Positions 26,401 through 35,854 of a stretch of DNA of 64,000 bases are shown piece after piece (within the stretch, counting starts at the first letter, position 1; every line of letters starts with the position of its first letter). Below the pieces are notes generated by a model that was given only the letters and a program-made list of their open reading frames with translations, made no database searches and was not told the DNA's origin. Both the position numbers and the translations under genes were made by a program. This stretch comes from Candidatus Riflebacteria bacterium HGW-Riflebacteria-1 (lineage in GTDB: Bacteria; Muiribacteriota; Ozemobacteria; Ozemobacterales; Ozemobacteraceae), in NCBI GenBank assembly GCA_002839445.1, contig PGYB01000018.1:1-64000 (forward strand). The letters run 5' to 3'.

Positions 26401-29400
26401 GCTGCCACAGTGCAATTTGCGGCTGCACAATCGGCAAAGCACGAAAAAAAGCACAGCGCAGCAGTACTGGTTACCAGCAGCGACGACGCCGGCTTTTTCC
26501 AGAATTATTACCGGCAGTTAAGCGTAGCATTGTTCGCGATTCTCATGATCTTTACCGCTACCGGCATATATCAGGGATTTGCCATCGGCAACCAGTCGCA
26601 GGCCAGATTCAGCCGAAATCAGGCGGTGGCAAAAATATACCGGCTGATCAGACAGATTAAAGCAGAAGATGCTGGAAAAGTAGCATTTGAAACCAGGATG
26701 GACCAGCTGCTCAAAAGCATCGAGAACGAACTGCAGTTCACCTATGATCCGGGTGACGAAAAAATCATACGCGAAAAGACCGAACAGATGGCGGCCGAAT
26801 TACGCAGTCTCGGGGTCAAGTCGCGCCATGTCTTTGCGACAACAGGTCTGGCCAGCGATTCTACCAGACCGCCGAAAATTGCATTTGCGAGTGGAATAGA
26901 TGACAGTCAGCGCGATTTTTATCATAAACTCGCACATTTTCAGCTGCTTTACTTTTACGACCTGCAAAAAGAAGAGCAGGAAAACCTTGTCAACCCGCAC
27001 ATGAGTGAGATGTTCGGCACTGATATTTCTGCCGACCACTTCACCGCCGAAAAAATCGGCGGCAGCATGCCAGTCGAAACGGGCACCCGCAGAGAACTTT
27101 TCTATTGGAATTACCTCAGGGTATTTTCTGAAAAGGCGCTGGAACAGCCACTCCCCGCAAGCAATCACGAATTGTCCGGTATGAGCCCGGAAGACCGCAG
27201 AATTGCTGGAATAGTAATGTTCTCAATCGATCAGGCGCAGGCGCAGGGCAATCCGCAGCTGCTGATTAACGCGTATAGTGAGCCCGGATTTGAAATTGCG
27301 CTGCGATCTGATTCGGGCGAGTTGTTTCATCGCGCAAGCTTCCCAATGTGGCTGTTAACCTCAGAAAAGCCGAATACTGCCGCCGATTTTGCGAATTACC
27401 TTGTCGAGTCTGACGAAATCAGATTGAATCAGCAGAATTATCGGCTGATCGTAGCCAGTAACCTGCCGGTCGAAGGCGGCGCAAATCTCGGGCAGATTGC
27501 AGTTCTGCTGCTGCTCATCATTGTGCCGGCAGCAATTTATTTTTACCGCTCTATTTATGCCGGGACAGCTGTTTCGAAATCAATTCAAAGCAAACTGGTG
27601 TTTTCTATTCTTCTCACAGCGCTGGTTCCGATGCTCACTGTTGTCTTCATTTCCAGTTACTTCATTTTCGAAAACCATCAGGCAATGGTGCAGCAGCAAA
27701 GGCTTGAGATAAAGCGCTTTCTCGATGCATTCGAGACTGCGCAATACTTTGTTCACTCAGGAATAACCTGGCAAATTCAGGAGATGTCCAACAACCCACG
27801 CTTACTGAAACTGGCCCGCGAACTTGAGCAGAAACCAGGTTCTGAAGAGGTCAAATCACATCTGCGAACCCTGCTGGCCAAATGCTTTAAGCTAATAGAT
27901 GCTGATGATGACTGGGCCAACAATGTTACCGCCCGCAACTGCATATTGCTGGGGCAAAACAAACTGGAGTTTCATTACAGTAAAACACCAGACCGTGAAC
28001 AAGGCGAATTTGCCAACGTGCTCAGTCAGATCGGCAGACATATTCTTGCATGTATCAGCAGCAGTGGCGGCTCAGGCAATCTGTCGATGAAGAACCTGAA
28101 AAGCGAACTCTACTTTGACGGCGCGATGCAGAGCCTCAGGTCAAATTTTGGCGACCGATCATACATAAGATTGTCGAACGCGATCAGTCAGCTGGTCGAG
28201 TTCGAAATTACCACTGGCGCAGCCGGCGTCGTGATCATGCCGCTGCCTTCGCTCGAAAACCCTGAATTTGTAATACTATGGCTGATCTCATTCAGTCGTG
28301 GCAATTACATGACCCGCATAGCCGAACATAATCGCGCGCCGATCGCAATTCTTTCAATTGAGTATCACAGATACGGCAAGCTGATGCGAAAATTCATGCC
28401 GGTACCAGGGCTTGATCTGTTCAAGGAAACCGCCTGGATTGCAGCGTCAAACATGCCGGTATCTTCCGAAAAGAATATCAGGGAGGCAAAAGTCAGTGTA
28501 GAAGGGCGCCCTGGCATTCAGCAGTTTAACAGTCTGGTCATTGGGGCAGCCTCGCAAACACCAATCGACCAAATGACCGGGTCGATCCGCAGATATCTGC
28601 ACTATTTCATGGTTCTGGCCGTTCTGGTTTTTCTGTTAATTGGTTATCAGACCGCTTCTGACATAATGATCCCGGTCCGGGCACTTACCGATGGCATGCA
28701 CCAGATTGGTCTGCAGAATTACTTTTACCGCATCAGCCTCGATCGCAACGATGAACTTGGCCAGCTCTGCGCCTCATATGACCGCTTTGCCAAAGGCCTT
28801 GCTGAAAAAGAGGTCATGGGAAAAATGCTCTCGCGCAGTGCGCAACTGGCGATGGCTGGCAGCGCAGATGCTGTCGGACAGCTGTTAAGCAGCAAACGCG
28901 AATTCGTCTTTATTTTTATCGGCAGCACAGATTTTGCGCAGCGCCTGAGTGGGGAAACCACCGAAGAGCTCTTCAAACAACTCAAAAACCAGGCAGCACA
29001 GCTCTGCCGCATCATAATCGATAATGGCGGCGACATCGACAAACTCATGGGCGACAAGATACTCAGTGTTTTCGCGGTCGGCGGAAGCAACGGCCAGACG
29101 GCACATCAAGCGGCAATCAGCGCGACCAGCAAAATTTTGCAGGCTGAACAGGCTGGCGAGCTGCACTTTCCTGTCGCCATCGGAGTTAACGCCGGTGAAG
29201 TAATCAGCGGCATGCTAGGTTTCGGCGCCAAACGCGACTTTACCGTTATCGGCGATGCTGTCAATGTCAGCGCGCGCATTGCGAAAGAGGCAGAGAAGCT
29301 GCCGGGCCAGCGCTGCCTGTTCTCGCAGGATTTTGTCAGCGGCCTCGACAATGCGACAGGCTTCACACTGCACTCTGAAGCCGCTCTCAAAGGCAAGGCA

Positions 29401-29439
29401 GCCGCTCTCAAACTGTATCGGAGATCCTGGCAGACTTAA
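23440..29439 (+). CDS. Giant dual-sensor, dual class III nucleotidyl cyclase membrane protein (copy 1)
   Basis: 1999 aa made of two similar units. Unit 1: TM 18-38, extracytoplasmic domain (39-342), TMs 343-364 and 374-397, second sensor (398-702), TM 703-725, HAMP, cyclase 1 (about 800-975). Unit 2: TM 1028-1047, sensor, TMs about 1350-1372 and 1386-1410, sensor, TM about 1720-1740, HAMP, cyclase 2 (about 1812-1999). Cyclase 1 has metal Asps 812 and 856 and Lys852, but the usual D-x-V-N-x-A-x-R motif reads E930, H933, Q937. Cyclase 2 has Gly1828 at the first metal position but K1868, D1872, D1939, N1942, R1946. Lys/Asp at the specificity positions points to ATP. Only one composite site (metals from 1, the rest from 2) looks competent. 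Followed by a tandem paralogue; no cAMP effector lies nearby. Confidence 0.85.
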   Translation: MSRDVVSRKTGRTWLRLMPYVMLLLPLAVLNLGFRFLATIELHWKERTQSEVALQELEALTRSSSFEYRLNRAGGQLAERIEAALRHSGGQTARTEADIELLLKKISEASNASLNALSPGYKLHIFRKAPDEAGAELFFAKSDRVESKRAMAMIFDYMIDQHRDKPLTSEIKKQRDKLAENYFGRTARSEVFARSQKGRSSNILHDGKPHWFFWDYLEVKGQGIWGWFIAARNDENSREAAQRLALAECRQRGGGLAGFVPVVGINAAAVLFAELENSRSFQDWRNSQIKPLDKNLAHWVSFGPPEPAQLGRYRIYSYMGRDTRYLTVFLAPMPGTRPLPAWISLLNLATATLCLLLSLRGLLLGRWLETGLTLRFVILYFLAATFPLGMLAVTAAAYHYQSSRSAQNQIAENLEGCLRQIETRKMQIQEEYQSAARQAFADTRLAELIDEHGAEADAVRERIVARFQERETALPLLGFYLLDTSGEGTQYSEGASAARLKDIFSVYRAPIIQNLRRRFALKHPEIKLPEFKISEEETFGAQAFRSVTGNSFNVEIEKRRNFCLNQQSGEGTATLIYDFILIKGAARALLFLVWDIATLFEKSLQTAIENFKGNFPGYSFIAFKNTPQGFKTLYRPEDELAHQHFSGALRVAETAAARGGTVTEHLSGFSVVAMPYGQNSEIVIAGISSHQQIGAEENDRRRIFILLILISLAIAALCAYFTAAFLLKPIGELKSALELVSMGDYSARLDSERADELGNLTREFAQMIEGVKERERLAALLSDHAVEALAKNTGTEAECDARSFNGIALVSDIRNFTTLCETRPTDEITEMLNHHFAAMSEVISANSGRIYKFIGDAIEAVFDEDDEKATAARAAKTAVEMHVALGSINSEREKNGQFTYSFGVGLARGRFYAGSVGSEDTRLDYSIIGEAFHQATQLEALTKKLPGMPIAFDREIASLLSGVASTCAVDYADISGCTFKTTDEFSAAATVQFAAAQSAKHEKKHSAAVLVTSSDDAGFFQNYYRQLSVALFAILMIFTATGIYQGFAIGNQSQARFSRNQAVAKIYRLIRQIKAEDAGKVAFETRMDQLLKSIENELQFTYDPGDEKIIREKTEQMAAELRSLGVKSRHVFATTGLASDSTRPPKIAFASGIDDSQRDFYHKLAHFQLLYFYDLQKEEQENLVNPHMSEMFGTDISADHFTAEKIGGSMPVETGTRRELFYWNYLRVFSEKALEQPLPASNHELSGMSPEDRRIAGIVMFSIDQAQAQGNPQLLINAYSEPGFEIALRSDSGELFHRASFPMWLLTSEKPNTAADFANYLVESDEIRLNQQNYRLIVASNLPVEGGANLGQIAVLLLLIIVPAAIYFYRSIYAGTAVSKSIQSKLVFSILLTALVPMLTVVFISSYFIFENHQAMVQQQRLEIKRFLDAFETAQYFVHSGITWQIQEMSNNPRLLKLARELEQKPGSEEVKSHLRTLLAKCFKLIDADDDWANNVTARNCILLGQNKLEFHYSKTPDREQGEFANVLSQIGRHILACISSSGGSGNLSMKNLKSELYFDGAMQSLRSNFGDRSYIRLSNAISQLVEFEITTGAAGVVIMPLPSLENPEFVILWLISFSRGNYMTRIAEHNRAPIAILSIEYHRYGKLMRKFMPVPGLDLFKETAWIAASNMPVSSEKNIREAKVSVEGRPGIQQFNSLVIGAASQTPIDQMTGSIRRYLHYFMVLAVLVFLLIGYQTASDIMIPVRALTDGMHQIGLQNYFYRISLDRNDELGQLCASYDRFAKGLAEKEVMGKMLSRSAQLAMAGSADAVGQLLSSKREFVFIFIGSTDFAQRLSGETTEELFKQLKNQAAQLCRIIIDNGGDIDKLMGDKILSVFAVGGSNGQTAHQAAISATSKILQAEQAGELHFPVAIGVNAGEVISGMLGFGAKRDFTVIGDAVNVSARIAKEAEKLPGQRCLFSQDFVSGLDNATGFTLHSEAALKGKAAALKLYRRSWQT

Positions 29440-29561
29440 ATTCACGCGGCTGGCCAGCTAAAGCCAGGCTAAGCTGCACCAACAGCCACAATCAGCTTCT
29501 AACGCCGCCTGGGCCGGCAAAACAACATTTGCAACAGCGCGATCAGTTAATGGCAAAATTG

Positions 29562-29570
29562 TGCTATATT
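29562..29570 (+). promoter_or_regulatory. Extended -10 element placing +1 at the second giant cyclase start codon
   Basis: TGCTATATT within TTGTGCTATATT. +1 by standard spacing falls on 29577, the A of the chosen ATG. The sequence matches the element before copy 1 (TTGTGGTATTAT) in position and form. No SD is present. Confidence 0.5.
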
Positions 29571-29576
29571 CGAGCC

Positions 29577-32500
29577 ATGCTCTGCACGTCACCACAAAAA
29601 CAAAAGCGACAGATCTGGCATCGTCTTTTGCCTTATTTCATGCTTCTTCTGCCACTGGCGGTAATCAACCTCGGTTTCCATTTTCTGGCCGGCATTGAAC
29701 GCCACTGGCGTGACAACGCGCAAAAAGAAAGCATCCAGTCTGAACTCGAAGCGCTAACCCGCAGCTCATCGTTTGAATACCGGCTTAACCGCCAGGCCGG
29801 GCAGTTTGCCGAACAGTTCGAAGTGGCAATTGAAACAATTCAAGGCGACGAACAACTGAAGCAGCACATAGAAAGAATCAGCGCCAGCCAGTTTGCACAC
29901 ATTTTTCCAAAGTTCAAACTGCATGTTTTTCGCAAAACCGCTGGCGAAGGCGCTACTGAACTTCTTTATGCAAAAAGCGACAGAGTCGAAAGCAAAAGGG
30001 CAATGAGCCTGCTTTTCGATTACATGATAGATCAACATATAGGCGCGCAGCTGAATCTGGAGACAAAGAAGCAACGCGACAAACTCGCTGAAAGCTATTT
30101 TGGCAAAACCGTGCGCAGCCATGCCTATGCCAGCAGCCAGAAAGGCAAAACCAGCTACATTCTACACGACAACAGGCCACACTGGTTTATCTGGGACTAT
30201 CGGACAAGCAACAACGGGCTGATCTGGGGCTACTTTTTGACTGCAGGAATAGAGAGCAACAGCAGTGAAACCGCTCTAAAAGTGGCACTGGCCGAATGCC
30301 GGGAGCGCAAAAACGGCCTGGCCGGGTTCGTTCCGTTGTTCGACGAAACGGCAGCACCGGTAGCCTTTAAAGAACTCGAAATGTCGAACCTGTTCAGAGC
30401 CTGGCGACACAAGCGAATTCGGGCAATCGATAAAAACCTGGCTGACTGGCTTAAACATGGGCCTCCCCGACCAGAACGACTGGGCAATTACACTATCCAT
30501 TCTTATCTGGGCAAACAAACAGACTATCTGACCGTCTTTCTGGCGCCGATACAACAGTTAAGCCCGACGCCGCCATGGATAAAACTTTTCAATTTATTGA
30601 TCCCTGGCCTCTGCCTGCTGCTTTCATTGCGCGGGATGCTGCTTGACCGCTGGTTCGAAACCGGCCTGACCTTTCGTTTTCTGTTTTTATATTTTATGGC
30701 CGCAACATTTCCCCTTGGTATGCTTGTCGTTTCAGCAGCCGCGTACCATTACCAGACCAGTCAGACAGCCCGGCACCAGATTGCCGACAACCTCGAAGAA
30801 TGCCTTAGAGAAATTGAAACGCGCAAGATACAGATCCAGGAAGAATACCAGCGCACCGCCCGTCAGATGTTCACCGACACCGAACTGAGCGAAATGGTTA
30901 CCCGACTTGGCACCGGGGCTGACCAGGTCAGAAACAAGATCGTCGCAGCCTTTGCCAGCCAGGCGAACCCGTTGCCCCTGCTGGGATTCTATCTCAAAGA
31001 CCTATATGGCGAGGGGCTTGAGCATATTGACCATGGCTCAATAGAGCAGCTGGCTGACGTTTTTGGCGTACACCGCGCCGCGCTTATCGGCAATCTGCGC
31101 GAAATGCATCTCAGCACCAATCCTGGCGCCAGTTTCCCAGAACTAAAGGTGCCCGATGCAGAAAAATTCGGAGCCCAGGCCTACGCTTCACTTACCGGCA
31201 ACGACTTTGGCTTTGAGATGGAAAAAAGACGCAACATAAGCATTAATCTTCGTTCTGCCGAAGGGTCCGCCAATTTCATCTTTGATTTTATAAAAATCGA
31301 CGGGCATGCCGGCGCGTTGCTATTCTTCGTGTGGGACGATAAAATCCTCTTCGAAAAGTCCATCGCCAGCGCTATCGAAAATTTTAAAACGAGTGTTCCG
31401 GCTTATTCGTTCATAGCATTTCGCAATACTCCACAAGGCCTCAAAACCCTGTTCCGCCCCGACGGAAAGGTCACACCACAGATATTTTCAATGGCGGCGC
31501 GGGTGGCAGAGACAAGCGCCGCTCGTGGCAGCGCCATCAAGGAACACATGTCTGGTTATTCCGTAGTGGCAATGCCTTTCGGCAGCAATTCTGAGATTAT
31601 CGTTGCCGGGCTTTCTGACCATAACCGAATACGGCTCGATGAAAACAGCCGGCGCCAGATTTTTATAGTTTTAATTCTTACTGCGCTACTCATTGCGGCC
31701 CTCTGTGCCTACTTTACCGCACAGTTTCTGCTGAAGCCAATTACATCTTTGAAAACAGCTCTCGACAGGGTAACTGCGGGCGATTATTCAATTTCTCTCG
31801 ATTCGGAAAGAGCCGACGAGCTTGGCGCACTGACAAGAGAATTCGCCCTGATGGTTGAAGGCGTCAAGGAGAGGGAACGACTGGCCACGCTGCTTTCTGA
31901 CCACGCCGTAGAGTCATTATCCAGAAGCGACGGAAACATCGGCCATGACACAAGAGCATTCTGGGGTATCGCGCTGGTCTCTGACATCAGAAGCTTTACA
32001 ACCCTCTGCGAAAGCCAGCCAACCGCCACAATAACCGAAATGCTCAACCACCATTTTGCCGTGATGGCCAGGATTATTGCCGAAAATGGCGGACGCATCT
32101 ACAAGTTTATTGGCGATGCCATCGAAGCTGTATTTGACGAAAATGATGCTGGGATCACCGCAGAAAGAGCTGTTAAAGCTGCAATCGAAATGCAGGCTGC
32201 CATGGCCAATATTAACCGCAATCGCGTCGACAGCAAACTTTTCACCTATGCATGCGGAGTCGGTCTCAGCCGGGGCAGATTTTTCGCAGGACAGGTCGGC
32301 AGCGAAGACACAAGGCTTGATTACAGCATAGTCGGAGAACACTTCAATCGCGCCGCCCGGGTCGAAGCTGCAACTAAACAGTGCCCGACGTTTCCAGTCG
32401 CATATGACGGTGAAATAGCAGAACTCATCAAGAACAAGATAATATCTGAACCAGTCGAAAGCGATGAAATAGAAGCTTTTACAATTGCAGGAGACAGTGA

Positions 32501-35500
32501 TTTTCTCTGCCAGACCACTGCCAGCTTTGAGCTCGCGAGCACATCAAACCGGCCGACAGAAGAAATTGCTGACCAGAGATCAACGACTGCTGATTTAGAA
32601 CAAAGAAATACTACTGCCAGAAAGTTCAAGCCCATTCTGCTGACAATCTTTGCAGTTTTTGCGATTTTGGCCGGTTTTGCCGTGTATAAAGGCTTCGCGG
32701 TAAAAAACCAGACTGTTGATGGTTTCGCTCGAAAAAACGCCGTCGCTGAATCCTACAGGCTGGCAAGACAGATAAAGTCCGAGGATGCCGGCAAAATGGC
32801 ATTTGAAACGATTGGCAACAATACGGTTAGAAGCATGGAAAGTAGTCTGAAGCTGGAATACGACGCTCGCGAAGAAGAGCTGATCGCAAAACGAACCCGG
32901 CAGCTGGTTGACGAGCTTAACCGGGCCGGCGTGCAGCCCCGACGAGTTTTTGCCACAGCATGCCGCCCACAGGCCTATGACCCGCCACAAATCGCATTCT
33001 CACATGGAATTGACACTTCGCATCAGGAATATTTTCTTAAACTAGCCCATTACTTTCAGCTGTATATGCAGCATAAACGCAACCATAATCTTCTGGACTA
33101 CATAAACCCGCGAACCCGTGAAATTCTTGGCACCAAACATGACGCCAACTTCATAGCTTATGAAAGAATCGGCAGTTCTCTTGCCACCAACCCATCTGGC
33201 GAAACGGAATACTTCTACGCAAACATTATCAGGGCAACAAAAGAATGTTCCGCTTTGCCTGCAAACAACAACGAACTCGCAAATCTTGCCTCTGACAGCT
33301 GGCGCATTGCGGGTATAATTTTCGTATCGGTTGCCGAGAGCCAGGTTAAAGAAAATCCGGCACTGCTCGCGCATGCATATAGCGAAAGGAACTCTGAGGT
33401 CGCGCTGATTTCCGATTCTGGCACAATACATTGCAGCGAACACTTTCCCGATCGGCTTTTACAGAAAGGAAATGCTGGCTATGAGCAGTCATCCTCTGCT
33501 GAATACCTGCTTGATTCAGAAGAACTGCAGCTGGGGAAACAGAGTTACAGACTTGTTATTGCCCGCAGACTGGACAGCACCAGACAAATTGACCTGACAT
33601 TCGTTGCGTTGGCAACATTTCTGCTGATTTCACTGGCAATACACTATGTTTACCGTTCGCTTTATGGGCAGACAGCGCTGACCGGTTCGATTAAGATCAA
33701 GCTGCTGTTTTCGATTCTGCTAACCGCCGTAGTTCCGATGCTGACAGCAGTATTCGTCTCAGATTACTTTGTCTTCGAGAATCATATGAACGGCGTCAGG
33801 CAACAAAAACTTGATCTACAGCGCTATCTTGATGCTTATGAACTTCGCCAGTTTTATAATCAGTCGCGTGTGGCCCGCTTGATCAGAAAGATTTCGCATG
33901 ATCCCAGAGTCATCACACTGGCCCGGGAACTTGATAAAGACCCGACTTCTGCAAGCACCAGAAATAAACTGCGCGAAGTTTTCACTGAATTCTTTGCAAT
34001 GATCAGTGACGACAAAAGTTGGGAATCAAACGCTGTCACAAGAGATTCCATTTTGATAAGCCAGAAAAACTGGGAGTTTTCACACACCGCAGGGCAGGAA
34101 AAGAGAGGCGATACTTTTGCTGGCGTACTGGTTCAGATCGGCAAATACATATTATCCAGCATAGGCAGACACACCCAGACTGAAAAACTGTCAATCGGCG
34201 ATGTGAAGAATGAAATGTATTTTGACGGGGCAATGCAGAGCATCAGGTCAAATTTTGGCGATGAGGCTTATATAAGAGCCACCAACGCCCTGGCCACCCT
34301 GGTGGTATTCGAGGTCACTACCGGGGCGGCCGGGGTTGTGGCAATCCCGCTGCCTTCGCTTGAAAAGCCTGATTTTATGCTCATGTGGCTGCTTTCATTA
34401 GGCAGCGGTTCATATCTGACGCGCGTTGCATTGCAAAACAAAGGACCCTACGCGATTTTTACCGCCGAATACATCAAGTATGGCAAAATCATCAGCTCAT
34501 TTGCGCCGGCAATCGAGATGAATCTTGATAAGGCGGCGGCCTGGATCGTTTCTTCACATCTGCCGGTATCGTTCGAACAAACCGTCGGGCACGAAAAGAT
34601 AAGCATCGAGGCGCGGGCCGGCACGCAACAGATCAACAACCTGATGATCGGGGCAGCCTCGCAAACTCCCATCGATAGATCAACTGCAAGCATAAAGCAG
34701 TATCTTGTCTACTTCATACTCATGGGCTTACTCATTTTTGTGATGATCGGCATCCAGACCTCTTCAGACGTCATTGTTCCGGTTGGTGAGCTGGCGCGGG
34801 GAATGCAGCATATCGGCCAGCAGAACTATTTTTACCGCATCAATCTTGACCGTAACGATGAACTTGGCCAGCTCTGTGCCTCTTATGACCGCTTTGCCAA
34901 AAGCCTTGCCGAAAAAGAAGTGATGGGAAAAATGCTCTCGCGCAGTGCGCAGCTGGCGATGGCTGGCAGCGCAGATGCTGCCGGACTGCTGTTAAGCAGC
35001 AAACGCGAATTCGTGCTGATTTTTATCGGCAGCATTGACTTTGCACAGCGGCTAAGCGGCGAAAATACCGAAGAACTGTTCAAACAGCTCAAAAACCAGG
35101 CAGCACAGCTCTGCCGCATTGTAATCGAGAATGGTGGCGACATCGACAAACTCATGGGCGACAAGATACTCGGCGTATTCGCTGTTGGCGACAGTAACAG
35201 CAGTGGTCAGTCAGCCCGGCAGGCGGCCATTAACGCGACCCGCCAGATTATCCAGGCTGAACAGGCGGGCAAGTTGCATTTTCCGGTTGCCATCGGAGTT
35301 AACGCCGGCGAAGTCATCAACGGCATGCTCGGTTTCGGCGCCAAACGCGACTTTACCGTCATCGGTGACGCGGTCAATGTCAGTGCGCGCATTGAAAAAG
35401 AAGCCGAGAAACTGCCTGAACAGCGCTGCCTGTTTTCGCACGAATTTGTCAGCGGTCTCACTGATGCGTCTGCCTTTAGCCTGCATTCTGAAGCTGCTCT

Positions 35501-35543
35501 CAAAGGCAAGTCCGCTACCCTTAAACTCTACCGCTTCACCTGA
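29577..35543 (+). CDS. Giant dual-sensor, dual class III nucleotidyl cyclase membrane protein (copy 2)
   Basis: 1988 aa, colinear with the preceding gene throughout and with the same two-unit layout (TM-sensor-TM-TM-sensor-TM-HAMP-cyclase, twice). Start 29577 aligns with copy 1; upstream in-frame ATGs (29529, 29550) lie upstream of or next to the predicted promoter and have no SD. Cyclase 1 keeps metal Asps 803 and 847, Lys843, and unlike copy 1 keeps Asn924 and Arg928, with Glu921 for the specificity Asp. Cyclase 2 again has Gly (1818) for the first metal Asp, with K1858, D1862, D1931, N1934, R1938 intact. Sensor regions differ much more from copy 1 than the last ~220 residues, which are nearly the same. 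This suggests different ligands feeding a common adenylate cyclase output. Confidence 0.85.
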   Translation: MLCTSPQKQKRQIWHRLLPYFMLLLPLAVINLGFHFLAGIERHWRDNAQKESIQSELEALTRSSSFEYRLNRQAGQFAEQFEVAIETIQGDEQLKQHIERISASQFAHIFPKFKLHVFRKTAGEGATELLYAKSDRVESKRAMSLLFDYMIDQHIGAQLNLETKKQRDKLAESYFGKTVRSHAYASSQKGKTSYILHDNRPHWFIWDYRTSNNGLIWGYFLTAGIESNSSETALKVALAECRERKNGLAGFVPLFDETAAPVAFKELEMSNLFRAWRHKRIRAIDKNLADWLKHGPPRPERLGNYTIHSYLGKQTDYLTVFLAPIQQLSPTPPWIKLFNLLIPGLCLLLSLRGMLLDRWFETGLTFRFLFLYFMAATFPLGMLVVSAAAYHYQTSQTARHQIADNLEECLREIETRKIQIQEEYQRTARQMFTDTELSEMVTRLGTGADQVRNKIVAAFASQANPLPLLGFYLKDLYGEGLEHIDHGSIEQLADVFGVHRAALIGNLREMHLSTNPGASFPELKVPDAEKFGAQAYASLTGNDFGFEMEKRRNISINLRSAEGSANFIFDFIKIDGHAGALLFFVWDDKILFEKSIASAIENFKTSVPAYSFIAFRNTPQGLKTLFRPDGKVTPQIFSMAARVAETSAARGSAIKEHMSGYSVVAMPFGSNSEIIVAGLSDHNRIRLDENSRRQIFIVLILTALLIAALCAYFTAQFLLKPITSLKTALDRVTAGDYSISLDSERADELGALTREFALMVEGVKERERLATLLSDHAVESLSRSDGNIGHDTRAFWGIALVSDIRSFTTLCESQPTATITEMLNHHFAVMARIIAENGGRIYKFIGDAIEAVFDENDAGITAERAVKAAIEMQAAMANINRNRVDSKLFTYACGVGLSRGRFFAGQVGSEDTRLDYSIVGEHFNRAARVEAATKQCPTFPVAYDGEIAELIKNKIISEPVESDEIEAFTIAGDSDFLCQTTASFELASTSNRPTEEIADQRSTTADLEQRNTTARKFKPILLTIFAVFAILAGFAVYKGFAVKNQTVDGFARKNAVAESYRLARQIKSEDAGKMAFETIGNNTVRSMESSLKLEYDAREEELIAKRTRQLVDELNRAGVQPRRVFATACRPQAYDPPQIAFSHGIDTSHQEYFLKLAHYFQLYMQHKRNHNLLDYINPRTREILGTKHDANFIAYERIGSSLATNPSGETEYFYANIIRATKECSALPANNNELANLASDSWRIAGIIFVSVAESQVKENPALLAHAYSERNSEVALISDSGTIHCSEHFPDRLLQKGNAGYEQSSSAEYLLDSEELQLGKQSYRLVIARRLDSTRQIDLTFVALATFLLISLAIHYVYRSLYGQTALTGSIKIKLLFSILLTAVVPMLTAVFVSDYFVFENHMNGVRQQKLDLQRYLDAYELRQFYNQSRVARLIRKISHDPRVITLARELDKDPTSASTRNKLREVFTEFFAMISDDKSWESNAVTRDSILISQKNWEFSHTAGQEKRGDTFAGVLVQIGKYILSSIGRHTQTEKLSIGDVKNEMYFDGAMQSIRSNFGDEAYIRATNALATLVVFEVTTGAAGVVAIPLPSLEKPDFMLMWLLSLGSGSYLTRVALQNKGPYAIFTAEYIKYGKIISSFAPAIEMNLDKAAAWIVSSHLPVSFEQTVGHEKISIEARAGTQQINNLMIGAASQTPIDRSTASIKQYLVYFILMGLLIFVMIGIQTSSDVIVPVGELARGMQHIGQQNYFYRINLDRNDELGQLCASYDRFAKSLAEKEVMGKMLSRSAQLAMAGSADAAGLLLSSKREFVLIFIGSIDFAQRLSGENTEELFKQLKNQAAQLCRIVIENGGDIDKLMGDKILGVFAVGDSNSSGQSARQAAINATRQIIQAEQAGKLHFPVAIGVNAGEVINGMLGFGAKRDFTVIGDAVNVSARIEKEAEKLPEQRCLFSHEFVSGLTDASAFSLHSEAALKGKSATLKLYRFT

Positions 35544-35854
35544 CCTGCGTAAACCAGAACAAAGTTATTATTATGAACAACTATCAACAAAGGCTCCAGC
35601 AATCGAGAAGTTGATGGGGCGGTTTGCCGAAGGCAAAGGCCAGCTCTGAGCCAATCCTGGAGCGTTGTACCGCTGAGCATTTCGGCATACGCTTTTCTAA
35701 TGGCTGAAGCCATTAGAACGGCGTAATCCCGCCGAGAGCCCGGGGAAGCAATATAGAGCTTGATTGTATTGCTGCCGGAATTATGTTATTAACTCATGAC
35801 ATTTTGCAGACGCGTGGTGCGCCGGCAATAAATCGAGCGATGCAGGAGTCGGCA
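35544..35854 (+). other. Structured leader region of trpB (no gene seen)
   Basis: The 311-nt gap holds two hairpins: TCTAATGGCT/AGCCATTAGA (35696-35717) and AGCAATA/TATTGCT (35748-35773), the second extendable by CCGG pairs. No Trp-rich leader peptide and no clear T-box or riboswitch consensus was found. The first hairpin could terminate the cyclase transcript. Confidence 0.4.

Noticed and set aside
35655..35680. T-box-like stretch (GGAGCGTTGTACCGCTG) upstream of trpB
   Set aside because: Matches the AGGGTGGNACCGCG consensus only loosely, and I see no Stem I or specifier loop in the remaining 100 nt.
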